From positions 54,310,408 to 54,374,407 of the forward strand of contig NC_133327.1 in the NCBI RefSeq assembly GCF_042186555.1: a stretch of DNA of 64,000 bases, in the 5' to 3' direction. Shown here piece after piece: positions 1 through 11,366 of this stretch. This DNA comes from Aquarana catesbeiana. Taxonomy: Eukaryota; Chordata; Amphibia; Anura; Ranidae. Each line of letters starts with the position of its first letter. Position 1 is the stretch's first letter. The translations under genes were made by a program, and so were the position numbers. The notes beneath the pieces are model-generated. The model was not told the origin of the DNA, made no database searches, and worked only from the letters and a program-made list of their open reading frames with translations.

Positions 1-1260
1 GCTTACTATGGAGTTACTCAATCCAAGCAAAAAATCATCACAGATACCAGTTGCTGGGGCTGCGGAGCACACCTGAAGGAAGACATTGCTCAAAGGAAAT
101 AGACCTCTAATCTCTCACTTCAACTACAGGCAGTGGGAGATGCTCTCCTCCATTTCAAGTATACAATCACCATATTCTATAATTACCCCAATAAACGTGT
201 TAGTACTCTAAATTTCATGACTGTCTCACACTGAAATTGTGAAGGGGAAAGAATGTCATAAACATTAAGGATGACAGCAAAACCCATCATCCACTGGGCA
301 GAGGAGAGAAGATAATCTAGCTTCTATTTTGCCAATGTACATCAAAGGGATAATGAGCCACACAGCAGAAGTTCCAAACAGAGATATCTTTAAATAAAGA
401 GAATATAAGTTTTATCTGAGGACTTTCATTTTCTAAGCAACCCATGGGACATCCACAAGCATTTTTTTGTGAAGTCCCAAAACAACAAGCTGGAGCCCTT
501 CAGGGGGATCCAAAAAAGCTTGGATACTATTTCCGAGCAATGAGACTTAGACCCTGTATAAGCATTTTTGCTTATTATTCTATTAGGGAAGGTTATAAGG
601 AAAGTCGCCTCAGAAACTGTACAGATTGATCCTGGTAGCCCCTATTTGGCCAAAATGGGTATGGTTCTCTTTATTCCAACCGCTGGCAGAACAACCTCTG
701 ATGATCCTTCTCTGCAGGAGGGATCGCCCTCTACAGCATTAGATTGTTCAACCACACCTGTTGACCTGGATCCTAAATGGAAACCCTTTAGAGAAAAGGT
801 CTATCAGACAGGGTAATTTCCACACTCCTACATAGTAGTCTATTCCAAGTAACTATCATTTCCCCCCCCCAGGTCAGGGAGTTTCATATACTCCCAGTAA
901 AGGAATTGTTCCTCACTCCGAAGCAAGATACATTAAGACATAGGACAGAACTAAAACTTGAAAAAGTAGTAACTCATTTGCATGCAAATCAAGATGTGGT
1001 ACTTTCATCTTTTTGTCAAAATTCTACATATGATAGAGACAAAATTAGCCCCTTTAAACATGCACAAACGCATTATTCAATGCATCAAAAGCACCAGGCA
1101 CTTCAGAAGATCCAATTCACTGTGTACAGTATGCTTTTCAGTGGACCTAACAAACAAGGAAAAGCTTCATGGTCCACCAGAGCTCAGTGATTACACAGCC
1201 ATCATTTTGACTTAAACCCCTGCAGATAAATCCTGTCCTTTCCATGTCAGATCTCACTTC
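1..1260 (+). pseudogene. DIRS-like retroelement, decayed RNase H / tyrosine-recombinase portion
   Basis: This is the 3' part of the coding region of a DIRS-type retrotransposon, which copies itself with a reverse transcriptase and integrates with a tyrosine recombinase instead of a DDE integrase. From about position 34 a reading frame gives a motif of the type ITDTSCWGCGAHL, which matches the DIRS RNase H signature (T-D-x-S-x-W-G-x-G-A). At about 580-700 the residues RKVASETVQ followed by a PYLAKMGMVLF-like stretch resemble the conserved segment after RNase H. At about 1138-1170 SGPNKQGKAS resembles the recombinase segment seen in DIRS proteins. Stops and frameshifts separate these blocks, so no protein is made. 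The upstream part lies outside the window. Family assignment rests on remembered motifs only; an Ngaro-like relative is possible. Confidence 0.6.
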
Positions 1261-1407
1261 TCAAGAGCTCTTTCAAGATCCCTCTGCAGACTGAATTTTC
1301 AAGGTAGTCTCTTGGTTCAACATCAACACTTTTGTAAAGCATAGTTGATCTCTTGTCCAGTCAGGATCAGGTTTTTGAGAGGAAAGTGCTTGAAGTCATG
1401 GTCCCAC

Positions 1408-1595
1408 CCTAGGTAGGCAGAAATACAAGTGGGGAAAACCTCAGATGAGGAAAACCCGGGAGATAAAGCGGCTACTCAGGCAGCAAAGGGCAATACTGGA
1501 GTCTGATAAAAATACAAAAGAGTTTAATCAATTTAACAATGGAGAATAAAAGCATGGCTCAGGTTACTGAGAAATGGGGTTACATCTACACTGGT
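1408..1595 (-). repeat. Inverted repeat arm A (LTR- or ITR-like)
   Basis: About 188 bp that match, in inverted orientation and with few mismatches, the stretch at 7815-7998. The match stops abruptly at 1595, where Tx1 L1 sequence begins. Read on the minus strand it carries the polyadenylation-signal region seen at 7884. It could be a fragment of an LTR or a DIRS-type inverted terminal repeat. Confidence 0.75.
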
Positions 1596-4500
1596 CACTC
1601 CTTGCAGGATGCCGTGGGATCCATAGGGAAAGGTACCGTGAACTATTCGTGGTGCCGACCTGATGGATCTGTGCGTTCCAGGATTGACTTTGTGCTCACT
1701 TCAAGAACAGTCAAATATCGCGAGTTCTCCATGATCCCCTGCTTTTTCTCTGACCACAGGGCTATTCACTTTCGGGGTGACCTGGACGAGGGCTTTGCCC
1801 ATGGACCGGGTTCCTGGAAGCTGAATAGCACCCTGCTGGAAAATGAGGAATTGATGGGGGAACTCCGGGAAGCCTATGCCACCTGGACAGAGGAAAAGAG
1901 ATTCTGCGGAAGGGTAAGTGATTGGTGGGAGTTTGTGAAAGTTAAGCTGCGCAGCTTCTTTCAGGCAAGGGGATGCCAGCAAGTGTGTGCCAGGAAGAGA
2001 GAACTCAGGAGACTGCAACGTCAGTTGCAGTCCCTGCAGGACCTTCATCACTGCGGCTGGGACGTTAGGCAAGACCTGGAGGACACCAAGAAGAGCCTGA
2101 AAGGGCACTTTGAAGAAGAATCCAGGCACATTGTCTTCCGTGCCAAGGTGGAGGAACTTGAGAAAGGTGAGAAGTGTAATTCTTTCTTTTTCAGGAAACT
2201 TCACTCAGGACACACACCCTTGTCAGAGCTGCATGACAAGACCGGAACACTCCAGAAGGGGAAGGCGGCCGACAGGTTCCTGTCAGGTATCTCTAACCAA
2301 ATTGATCCTGCAGGTTCATCAGCCATCAACGCCCCCTTGGTGTTGGAGGAGCTGCACTCTGCCGCTAAATCCTTTAGGCAGGGCAGGACCCCGGGCTGTG
2401 ATGGTCTCTCAGTTGAGCTCTATGTAGCACTGTGGGATCTCGTGGGCCCGGACCTGCTCGAACTGTATGAGGAGATGGTGGTGGAGGGCAGAATGCCTCC
2501 GTCACTGAGGGAGGGGATGATCACGATTTTGTATAAACGGAAGGGGGAGGGATCGGATTTTAAAAATTGGCATCCGATCTCTCTCCTGAACGTGGACTAC
2601 AAAATCCTCGACAAAATTTTAGCCAACAGGCTGAAGTCTGTCATCGGACAGATCATCCACCCGGATCAGACTTGTGGCATTCCTGGCCGCAGGATTGCGG
2701 ACAGCCTTGTGCGGAACACGGTACAGTACATTCATGGCCGCCGTGTGCACGCGGTCCTGGTTAGTCTTGACCAGGAGAAGGCCTTTGACCGTGTCTCCCA
2801 TGAGTTTATGTGCAGAGCTCTGCGCAGGTTTGGTCTTGGGAAAATGTTTTGTTCCTATGTGAATGTAATGTATAATGACATCTGTAGTTTGGTGTTGGTG
2901 AATGGCTGGAAAACTGACCCCTTTCCAGTTCTTTCTGGGGCCAGACAAGGCTGCCCTCTCTCACCTCTGCTTTTTGTTTGCTGAATAGAGCTCTTCGCCC
3001 AAAGCATCAGACAGAACCCAGAGATCAGAGGTATCACTGCACCAGGACCAGACAGACGGGAGGTCAAGTGCTCACTCTACATGGACGATGTGATGGTGTT
3101 CTGTGCTGATTGGCACTCCATCGACACACTGGCCCAGACCTGTGAGGACTTTGGCCAAGCTTCAGGGGCAAAGGTCAACTGCAGGAAGTCAGAGGCCATG
3201 CTTTTCGGAAAGTGGTTCCTGCCTTATTCTGCACCCATTCCTTTCAGCGTCGAGCGGACTTCATCAAAATTCTTGGGGTCTGGTATGGAGCTGAGGGCAC
3301 AGCCCTGAAGTCCTGGGAGGTGAGACTGGCCAAGATGCGTCAGAATTTTGGACTTAGGAGCCTCAGAGAACTCACCATCGAAAGTAAAACACTGGTACTC
3401 CGCAGCGAGATTCTCCCTGTATTGCAGTACCTCGCCCAGGCCTGGCCCCCCCGGGTTAACACCTGCAAGGCCGTCACCAGGGCGGTGTTTCACTTCATCT
3501 GGAGCTCCAAAATGGACAGAGTGAAGTGGGTGGTTATGTTCAAGGAACCTCTCAAGGGCGGTAAGGGCATGCCTGACATCGCCACTCTACTGAGGGTGTT
3601 CTTTGCCTGTAACTGCATCCGCAGGACTTTGGTTGACAGAACTGTGGACTCTGGCAGTAACTCCATGTCCCGTTTTTTCCTCCTACCTCTTTGGAGGTCC
3701 CTTGAATGGGACAAATGGGACAGCTCCATCCCCTACAACTGGGACACTCTTTGGTATTACTTGGATACTTTTAAGTTTTTCAGGGTGCAGGGGCTGCATG
3801 GAGTGAAGCCCGACTTGTGGAAGCCAAAAACTGTCCACAAGTTAATTAGAGCATCTGACATTGTTGAGACTGTTCCAGGCCTCCCTTCAGCCACTTGCAA
3901 AGTCGTCTGGAGGAATGTTTCTTCAAAGAGACTCACCAACAGGCACAAAGATCTGGCATGGATGGCAATCAAAGGGGGGTTGCCACTCAGGACATTCATG
4001 CATGCCAGAAACCTGTGCAGATGCAGGCACTGCCCCTTTTGCATCATCCAGGAGGAAACTGCTTTTAATGTTTTCTGGGGGTGCCCCTTTGCACAGGGCC
4101 TGTTGAGGGCCTTGGAACCTGAAATGAAAGACTTTGTACCACAGACTGCTATCACACTTTGGTGTGTTGAATGGACTCTTCTGTGGAACTCATTCACGGG
4201 AAGACATTGACAGCGCCTAGCGGGTGCTGTGCTGCTTTAGGAACGCTTTGTGGTGCGCCAGAAAGCGCCTCATCCACCAGCGGGAGAGGATGTCCATCGA
4301 GGACTGTCGCAGACTGGTCCACAATCTACTCAGACACTATAACTTGATGGACTTTAGGGAGGAAGAGGAGGTCTGAAGATTTCCCCTCCCCCACCTCTCC
4401 CCCCCGTGTATCCCTTGGCAGTTCAATGAAGCTTTGGGCCTGTGAATTCTTTTTTCTCTCCCATACCCCACCTCCTCCCCCCATCACAACCGTTGCCCAT

Positions 4501-4805
4501 TGGAATGCCCACTGGAATACTATTTGACAGTATATGACTTCACATTTTGTGACATGTTTTTGAAGTAATGCTTTCAGGGTAATGCGGCGTCATGCATGAT
4601 GTGATGTTTTGGGGTACTGTTACTTTGCGCAACACATCAGGCATCATACCGCAGGATGAATGTAATTTATTTGTATGCTTGGAACTGTATTGTTATGTAG
4701 TGTATTTTTGCGCTGCGTTGCAGTACAGAGTGGAATGCACCCTGTTGAAGTATTTGTTTTTTGTATATTTTCTTCAAAAATAAAGTATACATTTTCAACC
4801 AAAAC
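1596..4805 (+). mobile_element. Tx1-clade L1 retrotransposon, 5'-truncated copy
   Basis: Homologous to the complete element at 53399-58735 over most of ORF2 and the 3' UTR. It starts inside the endonuclease domain at the codons for LQDAVGSIGKG and ends with AATAAAGTATACATTTTC, the same tail motif as the other copies in the window. ORF1 and the N-terminal endonuclease are absent, as expected from incomplete reverse transcription. There is no matching duplication between the 5' flank (arm A) and the 3' flank (Penelope-like sequence), so at least one boundary was made by rearrangement rather than by simple insertion. Confidence 0.9.
1598..4376 (+). pseudogene. Tx1 L1 ORF2 (endonuclease / reverse transcriptase), broken
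   Basis: Encodes the C-terminal half of the apurinic-type endonuclease (FFSDHRAIHF with the catalytic Asp-His pair), the reverse transcriptase with FDRVSHEFM, RQGCPLSPLLF and a YMDDV active site at about 3080, and the C-terminal CPFC...H...C zinc-binding segment. Compared with the intact copy, about 25 codons are missing near 2262, a TGA replaces a cysteine codon at 2982-2984, and there are frameshifts near 3255 and 4200. The longest open stretch is 1539-2984, but its first 20 or so codons come from arm A and are not L1. Nonfunctional. Confidence 0.9.
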
Positions 4806-6120
4806 AGGGTCCCCTTGAGAGGATTGGTGGGTACCTTGACTCTCTCCTGAAGGAGATGGTCAGGGACCTGAAATCCTATGTCCAGGACACACGCCACACA
4901 CTAGCCAAAATTGCGAACTTACAGGTAGAGGAAAATGCCTGGCTGATAGGCATAGACATGGAATCCTTATACACCTCACGTGTGGGATTGGGGTGGTTAG
5001 GACCTGGATAAATGTCACCCACAATATGGCCCACAGAATGAGTTTTGGATCAAACTCTTGGAGTTCACCTTATCGAATAATTTTTTTAAATTTTCTTCTC
5101 ATTTCTACCAGCAGATCAGGGGCACCTATATGGGGGCAGCCTGGGCGCCATTGTATGCCTGCCTCCATTTGGGCCTCTGGGAGCAGGAGGACGTCTTCTG
5201 TTTGCCACTGTACGTGGCTGAGGTACATAGATGACGTATTGGTGATATGGACGGGTGATATCCTTGATTTACATAGATTCATTGACCAGTTAAATGTCAA
5301 TGAACGCAATATACGCCTAACATACACCTTTGATCAAACCAAATTATCCTTCCTTGATCTGCAGATAGTACTTGAGAATGCGAGATTCCGCAAGCGTGGA
5401 CACTCGCATAAACAGATCCGGCATGCAAAACGCAGGGCTGCTATACGAAGTAGAGAAAGTCTACTCTCTACAGAACCCAATGTTAAGACAGGAAAACAAC
5501 AGGAACCAGGTCCTGTAAGATTAATAACTATTCACGGAGCCCAATGGGACTCCATGCGTAAAGTCCTTGAAAAACATTGGGAAATATTAACCAACAATAC
5601 AAGCCTTGCTAACATTGTTGGAAACTGTCCCAAGGTGGTAGCACGTAGAGCGAAGAACCTCGGGGATATCTTGATACATTCCGAGTTCACTAAACAACTG
5701 AGCTCCACATGGCTTTGGACAGAATCAGTTTGAAATCAGGGATCTAATAAATTGCTCGACAACAAGGGTAATTTACATGATTACCCATCCATGCCCCAAT
5801 AATATACATTGGCAAAACCAAGAGGCCCCTAAAAGTTAGGATGGGAGAACACCTACGGGATATCAAGAAAGAGGAGAGAGACCCTGAAAAAGACCAGGAA
5901 AAAACAGCAGAGAAACATTTTGCTCAATTCCATGAAGGGAAAACAGATGGCCTATAAGTAAAGGGGATCTATATCCTCAAATTACCACCAAGAAGGGGAA
6001 ACATCAACTGTATCCTACTACAGAAAGAAAAGTGGTGGATTTTTACGTTGAAGTCTCTCACCCCCCAGGGCCTCAACACGGACATTACCCTGCAGCCATT
6101 CCTTCAATCTTGACCACCCC
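4806..6120 (+). pseudogene. Penelope-like element: reverse transcriptase plus GIY-YIG endonuclease, broken
   Basis: Penelope-like elements couple a telomerase-related reverse transcriptase to a GIY-YIG nuclease. Here the RT begins in mid-domain (DMESLYTS at about 4960, equivalent to the D-x-x-S-L-Y-T motif), continues to RYIDDVLVIW at about 5223 (the catalytic YIDD box) and SFLDLQI at about 5350. After a frameshift, a GIY-YIG-type segment follows at about 5805 (YIGKTKRPLKVRMGEHLRD). The protein ends near 6110 after a segment of the type EKWWIFTLKSL...GLN, which is usual at the end of these proteins. The N-terminal part of the RT is missing. At least three frame changes and stops prevent expression. 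Confidence 0.85.
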
Positions 6121-6340
6121 CCCTGAACTTCCCCGCTACTCCTTAACCTTACTAAAAGTTCATGTCTGTATGATGTCTCCCCCCTTCCCTGGACTTTTTT
6201 CCCCTTCTTTCACCCTTTCCTTTTCTCCCCCCTCCTCCCTCCTCCTGCCTTTCACCCTTTCCCAATCCCCTTACCCCTTCTTTCTCCCACCCCCCCTCCC
6301 TTGTCTCTCCTTTTTATTTTTATTCTTCTGAATAATACAT
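6121..6340 (+). other. Pyrimidine-rich tail of the Penelope-like element
   Basis: Directly after the end of the Penelope-like coding sequence the + strand becomes a C/T-rich tract of roughly 200 bp with many runs of C and T. It is probably 3' UTR. The short open frame through it is low-complexity and is not considered a gene. Confidence 0.5.
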
Positions 6341-7639
6341 CAATGTATCAACTATGAACATAAGGAGTGATATGTTTTTGCAGTACCTCCATATCAAAGT
6401 ATATATGTCAATATTATTGTATGGTTCAGGGCAATATCTTTCTCACTCCATGTCATAAGTAGCCTGCTGAATGTCTTTTGATTAAAATACTCATTATGGC
6501 TTCTCTGCATAGCCCAACATGAAAACACCATTGACAATGGACGTAATGATGTTGTATATGTCTCTTTTTTCAAAAATTCTTTTAGGAGGCGTGGCTTCAC
6601 CACCACACAATAGAAGATAAAATGGCTTGGTGTGTGTTAGTCCCCTTCCCATCCAGACGAAGCTACACCATTTGTTGTTGTGAAACGCATTGACATCATC
6701 ATGGTCACGTGACGCCGCTTAAACAATCTCCCATTCACCAGGTATCGGGAGAGCAGGAGCCTGATTGGCGGCCAAAAGAGCTCACAGACTCGCTTGGAAC
6801 TATCGCAGCACATTACGCGGTTACTACATGAATCTTCTGTCCGCACCTGCCATCAAGCAGCAGTGTTTCTTCACCTGGCTATGGATAGCCTGAGACACAC
6901 AGTACGGACCCCATGATTGCGGCCGTGAGACTGGAAGGTAGTCAAATCACAAGCTACAGGATCTGGTAATGTAGGATCTCTTCCTTGCCTCAAGCCCTGC
7001 TTCAGAACTGCTATGCACCATTGCAAATGCCTATCAGTTTGTTTGCTAGCCTGACATACAACCTTTCCACTAACCGGGACTTCTTTCTATTGTGGTCAGC
7101 ACTTCTGGGCATTGCTAGCTACTGACATGCATGTGTCTATGCTTGACTGATGCGCATATGACTAGATCTGGCATACTAGTAAGTTCATGAATCGGAAGAA
7201 CTGCACACATGCAGGCATTTACTTTGGGATCTAACACTGTTTGCCTTCCAGGAACCAGCAGTCAATTCAGTACACATAGGGATTCACTGAGGCCAAAGAT
7301 TTATTGTCCATCTGTGATCAGCAGCCATCTCAGCAGCAATTTTGGTGCATCTATTCAGTGGTCATTATAATATGCAGACCTGTTTGTTGCAGGACTTTCT
7401 TAAGTGACAGGAGCAATTTCTGCGCATTTTCATCTGACCACAGTAAATGCATCTTTGAAACATATGGACTCAGAGGCTTCATGCACAGATTAACAGTTTG
7501 CGATCCCATCCCAGGAGCCCTAGTACTAGATACCGTCTGTCTGGCATACAGCAGGCTTTCCACATTTATAGCTTTCCCATACCTCCGGGGGGGCCATATA
7601 CAAATAGATCGCCAAGATAGGATTTCTCATTTGAGAACT
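6341..7639 (+). other. Non-coding sequence, probably Penelope-like 3' / pseudo-LTR region
   Basis: No gene recognised. The only structured signal is the hammerhead-like motif at 6652-6692. A 180-codon open frame at 7304-7846 has no domain and runs into the LTR-like repeat, so it is treated as chance. Confidence 0.35.
6652..6692 (+). other. Hammerhead-ribozyme-like motif, degenerate
   Basis: The string CCAGACGAAG, a short imperfect stem (TACACCA / TTGTTGTTGTG) and GAAACGCATTG follow the order of a hammerhead core (CUGANGA, stem II, GAAAC). Penelope-like elements are known to carry hammerhead ribozymes in their pseudo-LTRs, and this site lies downstream of such an element. The first core box does not match the consensus, so it is probably inactive. 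Confidence 0.3.
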
Positions 7640-7998
7640 CCCTTTTTCTTTACACCCACTAAACGGGGTTTACCGCCAGCGATCTTTGTGTGTATGGTAA
7701 AATGGCGTCCGGACCTCTTGTTATTATTTGTTTGTAATCTGTCTTTACATGTCTGTATGTCCATTGTCTGTGTACCATACTCTATTCTAGTAGTTTGGGA
7801 CTTTATAAACTGTAACCAGTGTAGATGTAACCCCATTTCTCAGTAACCTGAGCGATGCTTTTATTCTCCATATTGTTGAATTGAATAAACTCTTTTGTAT
7901 TTTTATCAGACTCCAGTATTGCCCTTTGCTGCCTTCGTAGCCGCTTTATCTCCCGGGGTTCCCTCATCTGAGGTTCCCCCACTTCTCTTTCTGCCTAG
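7640..7998 (+). repeat. LTR-like sequence with polyadenylation signal (contains inverted repeat arm B, 7815-7998)
   Basis: AAAATGGCGTCCGG at about 7698, a TTTATAAACTG box at about 7802, AATAAA at 7884-7889 and a downstream T-rich stretch are arranged as in a retroviral U3-R-U5. Positions 7815-7998 are the inverted partner of 1408-1595. It lies just upstream of the provirus remnant, but the sequence does not resemble that provirus's own 3' LTR, so the two probably belong to different elements. Confidence 0.5.
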
Positions 7999-8136
7999 TC
8001 TGCTTGGCTACGACAGCAACACCTGATCAGGGTGAGTGGCATAGGGTCTGTATTAATCTACATAAATTATAGAGGTTCCATTAGTGGACCTGTCACTTTT
8101 TTGTTTTGTATCCCACCCTAGGTAACATCTTGTTAT

Positions 8137-8833
8137 ATTCCTCTAGTGAAACTGAGTGCTGGCCGGTAGCTAAAGCAAATGCAAAAACAACAGCAAAGAA
8201 AATTTTTAATGAAATAGTTTGTAGATATGGAGTTCCTGAAACTATTGAGAGTGACAGAGGCACCAGTTTTACTGGGGAACTAATGAAAGAGGTAATGGAA
8301 GCCCTTCACATACAGCAAGCTTCCCATACACCTTATCATCCACAAAGTAGTAGTAAAGTTGAGAGACTTAATGGAGTTTTGAAAAATAGATGTGCAAAAA
8401 TTAAAGCAGATACAGGAAAATGATGGGTGGTAGCTTTGCCATTAGTCCTATATTCTGTACGAACAACCATGGGCTGTCCCCCTATGAGATTTTATTTGGA
8501 GGGCCACCCAAAACAGGGCTATATTTTCCCCAACAGTTGCAAGCTTCTCACACTTGTCTGTTAGAATATGTTCATATTTTGTGAAGAACATTGAATAAAA
8601 TACATGAAGGTGTTTATAAATCTTATAAATCTATCCCTGACCCAGATTCTGTTTCAGGTATTCACAGAATCCAACCAGGTGACTGGGTAGTGATCAAGCG
8701 ACACTTCAGAAAGTCACTAGAACCAAATTTTAACGGACCACATTTGGTGCTTTTGACAACCGGTTCTGCTGTCAAGTTGGAAGGAAAGCCCACCTGGATT
8801 CATGCCAGTCACTGCAAGAAAATCCTGAAGTGA
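8137..8833 (+). pseudogene. Endogenous retrovirus pol: integrase core and C-terminal domain, broken
   Basis: The integrase joins viral cDNA to the host chromosome. The open part at 8106-8423 contains the second catalytic Asp (ESDRGTSF) and the catalytic Glu (SSKVERLNG) of the DD35E core. The upstream RT, RNase H and first catalytic Asp are missing. A TGA at 8421 and a frameshift near 8470 separate the core from the C-terminal domain, which resumes at 8591-8833 with GDWVVIKRH and W-x-H-x-S-x-x-K, typical of the gammaretrovirus-like C-terminal fold. It is followed directly by env. Nonfunctional remnant. Confidence 0.85.
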
Positions 8834-8853
8834 TGATATCCTTTGAAAAAATT

Positions 8854-9731
8854 ATGATGATGTTTCTTTTCTTTTTGTTGTTTGTGAGAACTGAGACATG
8901 GAAAAAGAACCCTTTATAGTACAAATTGCTTACCTTTCCCAATATGTGAAAATATCGGTAACCTGAGATTCCATGTTATTGTTTCCAGTTTTTTAGGAGC
9001 AGATATAGCATCCATACGTAAAGAGTTATATTATATATGTGGAAATAAAGCTTACGCCTGGCTTCCTACTAATGTTACAGGTACATGTTATAATGGGAAG
9101 TTAACACCTGCTTGCTGTTTGCAAAGATACAGTGCGACCAGAATACCCTTTAGTGTTCAAAAGAGAGCTGATCACTGAAGGTGACATGGCATGGTCATGG
9201 TTCCCTTCCTGGACAGGATGGGGTATTGAAGCAATGAAAACAATAAATAATTACACTAGAATTGTAGATGAGATTATTAACCTTACTATCACTGATATAG
9301 GTTTATTAAGTGAAGAAAGGGCTCAGCTTAAAAAAGTAGTAATAGAGCACAGATTAACACTAAACTATCTCACTGCAGCTCAAGGTGGGATGTGTAAAGT
9401 ATTTCACACTGACTTTTGTATAGACGTTTCTTATAATGATGACATTATTAAAGGGCATCTTGCTAAGATAAGAGAACTACAGAATAAGGCCAGAGATATT
9501 GCTAAAGATGGATGGAACCCCTTTAAGGGTTTAGGAGGTTTTGGTGACTTTTTATATAGCATAGCATCATGGTTACAGAAACTAGGCGCTTACATTGTGA
9601 TGTTCCTATTTCTCATATTTGTTTTTTACTTCGTCATCAGGCTATGCCTCTGTGTGACTAGCTGCTGTACCAACAAATGGTCCACCAGCCCTGATGAACC
9701 CATTATTGTGAGAAAACTAGTAGAGAGCTGA
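8854..9731 (+). pseudogene. Endogenous retrovirus env, SU mostly deleted, TM largely open
   Basis: Starts with an ATG and a hydrophobic leader-like stretch right after the integrase. Most of the surface subunit is gone; a short piece near 9040-9090 has the pattern CGNKAYAWLP...TGTC seen in gamma-type Env proteins, in a different frame from what follows. From 9132 the transmembrane subunit is open for 199 codons: heptad-rich ectodomain, a segment of the LNYLTAAQGG type (immunosuppressive-domain position), a C-x7-C motif where many gammaretroviruses have C-x6-CC, a membrane anchor at about residues 152-175 and a short cytoplasmic tail. The open frame starts at GTG, not ATG, so it is not an independent gene. 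The lack of the CC pair suggests a non-covalent SU-TM pairing in the ancestor (inference). Confidence 0.85.
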
Positions 9732-9818
9732 ACAGGACGCCGTCTCTCTGCGCCATTGTAACAGGAGTTACCAGCAATCGGCTGAATGTAACGCGGAGAA
9801 GAATGATGTCAAATAAAC

Positions 9819-9831
9819 AAAAGGAGGGAAA
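9819..9831 (+). promoter_or_regulatory. Polypurine tract of the provirus
   Basis: AAAAGGAGGGAAA lies immediately before the TG that begins the 3' LTR, the usual position of the primer for plus-strand DNA synthesis. Confidence 0.7.
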
Positions 9832-10170
9832 TGACATGGACATTCACTGTATTGTTCATTTAAGCACAAGAGACTCCATTTTGTTCGCACTGTTGAAATG
9901 CATTCTGTAACCTTCACCTAACACACAGACACATCTTCTGCTAGAAGCTCTCCTTGTCTCTACTCCCCCCTCCCCTCTCAAGGTTTTACTTTTGCAATTG
10001 TTCTATTTGCTAGCTTTTAATAACATATTTCTATTTGTTAGTTTTTAATAATATCTCACACCACCCCTTTCTTATCTATGTATAAAATAACATGTAATAA
10101 TAAAGTTTGGCAATGAATGGACATTTCAAACAGGGATTGCGTCCTGTGAATCTGTTCCTGTAGCTGCAGC
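9832..10170 (+). repeat. 3' LTR of the provirus
   Basis: Begins with TGACATGG after the polypurine tract. It contains an imperfect internal repeat (TTTGCTAGCTTTTAATAA / TTTGTTAGTTTTTAATAA) at 10006-10052, a TATGTATAAAAT box at about 10077 and AATAAA at 10099-10104. The right end is approximate because no 5' LTR is present for comparison. Confidence 0.65.
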
Positions 10171-10622
10171 ATTAACTTCTGTTTTAGAATCCCAATCAGA
10201 AACCAGAACAATAGTAACTTAATAAATTACTACCATTTTTCAGGGGCTTCAGGGGCTCCTTCTTCAGGGATGAAAGTCACCAGAGTATCTTAAGCCCACA
10301 CTACTCCAAAAAGGCAACATTTTCTCAAAATTTTAGGAGCCCCAAAGAAGGGGTACCTGTAAAATCCTTGAAACCAGTTTGGGATTTTTAAGTTACTATG
10401 GATTATTTATCAAGACAAGCTCTTTTTGACTTCTAAAGAGCCTAATATGACTGCTTGCTTCATGAGCAGTCTCAAACATACTCAATTTTGTTGGACAACC
10501 CTGATAAAATGTCCTCCTTTATGTGCCTTCTAAAACATCTACTGAAAATACATATTATGACAGAGCCTTGGACTGCCTGTTACAACATGAAATGTCAATG
10601 ACTTCCTTCCTCCTGATCTCAC
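10171..10622. other. No gene seen; presumed P450 intron 3
   Basis: About 450 bp between the proviral LTR and P450 exon 3. P450 exon 4 was looked for on the minus strand and not recognised here. Confidence 0.5.
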
Positions 10623-10772
10623 CTTCAGTATCCTCTATAGCCTTTATTAGGTGACGGGATTCCTCCTGAACCCTCTCCTCCATTGAACGCTTCCCCATTC
10701 CGAAATTCCTCAATGTCATCACAGCAAACCGCCTAACCTGATGCCAACGTTCTCCATTGGTGGTGACAATAC
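10623..10772 (-). CDS. Cytochrome P450 family 2-like, exon 3
   Basis: Host exon of a microsomal haem monooxygenase. The translation reads IVTTNGERWHQVRRF, then TLRNFGMGKRSMEERVQEE, the helix C region that is highly conserved in CYP2 proteins; W-x-x-x-R (WHQVR) is the pair that contacts the haem propionates. The exon is exactly 150 bp, the length of exon 3 in vertebrate CYP2 genes. It is preceded on the minus strand by a pyrimidine-poor acceptor ending TTTAG and followed by a GTGAGA donor. Both junctions are phase 1, as in CYP2. No stop or shift is present. Exon 2 lies 3.3 kb upstream at 14045-14207. Exons 1 and 4-9 were not found. The subfamily cannot be decided from two exons. Confidence 0.93.
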
Positions 10773-11227
10773 CTAAATATGGAAATAAAAGATTAATCTA
10801 ATTGGTGTTGCTTCTTGCATGACGTTATGACTTCAGGATCTTGGCATAATAGCTTTGGCGTAACCTCTGCAGAGTTCCTATACCCTTAAAACTGTCCCAC
10901 GGCTGGAAAATCCTTTGTTCATCAGTTTGGCAATGTGGAGAGAGGTGCACAAGGATCCAGCTAACATACTGAGAAGAAAGAATCCTAGAATATTTCATTT
11001 TCAATAATAATGTATTTTTAACAGAGAAAACATTTTTAGCAGACCTTTAGTACGCCAGAAGTAGTACTGAGCTGTAATAACGTTTCACCTCTTTTGCACA
11101 GGTGGAAAGTTCAAGAGTCAGTCCACCCAAAAGTGATATTTTAGTTATAGGTGGGCTGAATCAGCCACTGGATTCTTCAATGTCTTGGATACTCCAGCAT
11201 AGACATTATTATCCCTAAAATATCCAG
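10773..11227 (-). other. P450 intron 2, unique part
   Basis: No gene or clear repeat recognised between exon 3 and the AT-rich satellite. Confidence 0.5.
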
Positions 11228-11366
11228 CAAGGAGAGTGGGATATATATCTATATAGATATACAGTATATATCTATAGATCTATATATAGATATATAGATC
11301 TATAGATCTATATATCTATATATATATATATATATATATACAGTATGTACAGTATATCCAGGTATA
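11228..11366. repeat. AT-rich microsatellite
   Basis: Variants of TATATAGATC and a (TA)n run of about 25 bp, ending at the TA target of the Tc1 element. Confidence 0.9.

Noticed and set aside
7304..7846. 180-codon open frame
   Set aside because: No recognisable domain, spans the edge of the LTR-like repeat, and codon use looks random.
1401..8123. Shared 14-mer TCCCACCCTAGGTA at 1403 and 8110
   Set aside because: Direct orientation and no extension on either side; a few such matches are expected by chance in 64 kb.
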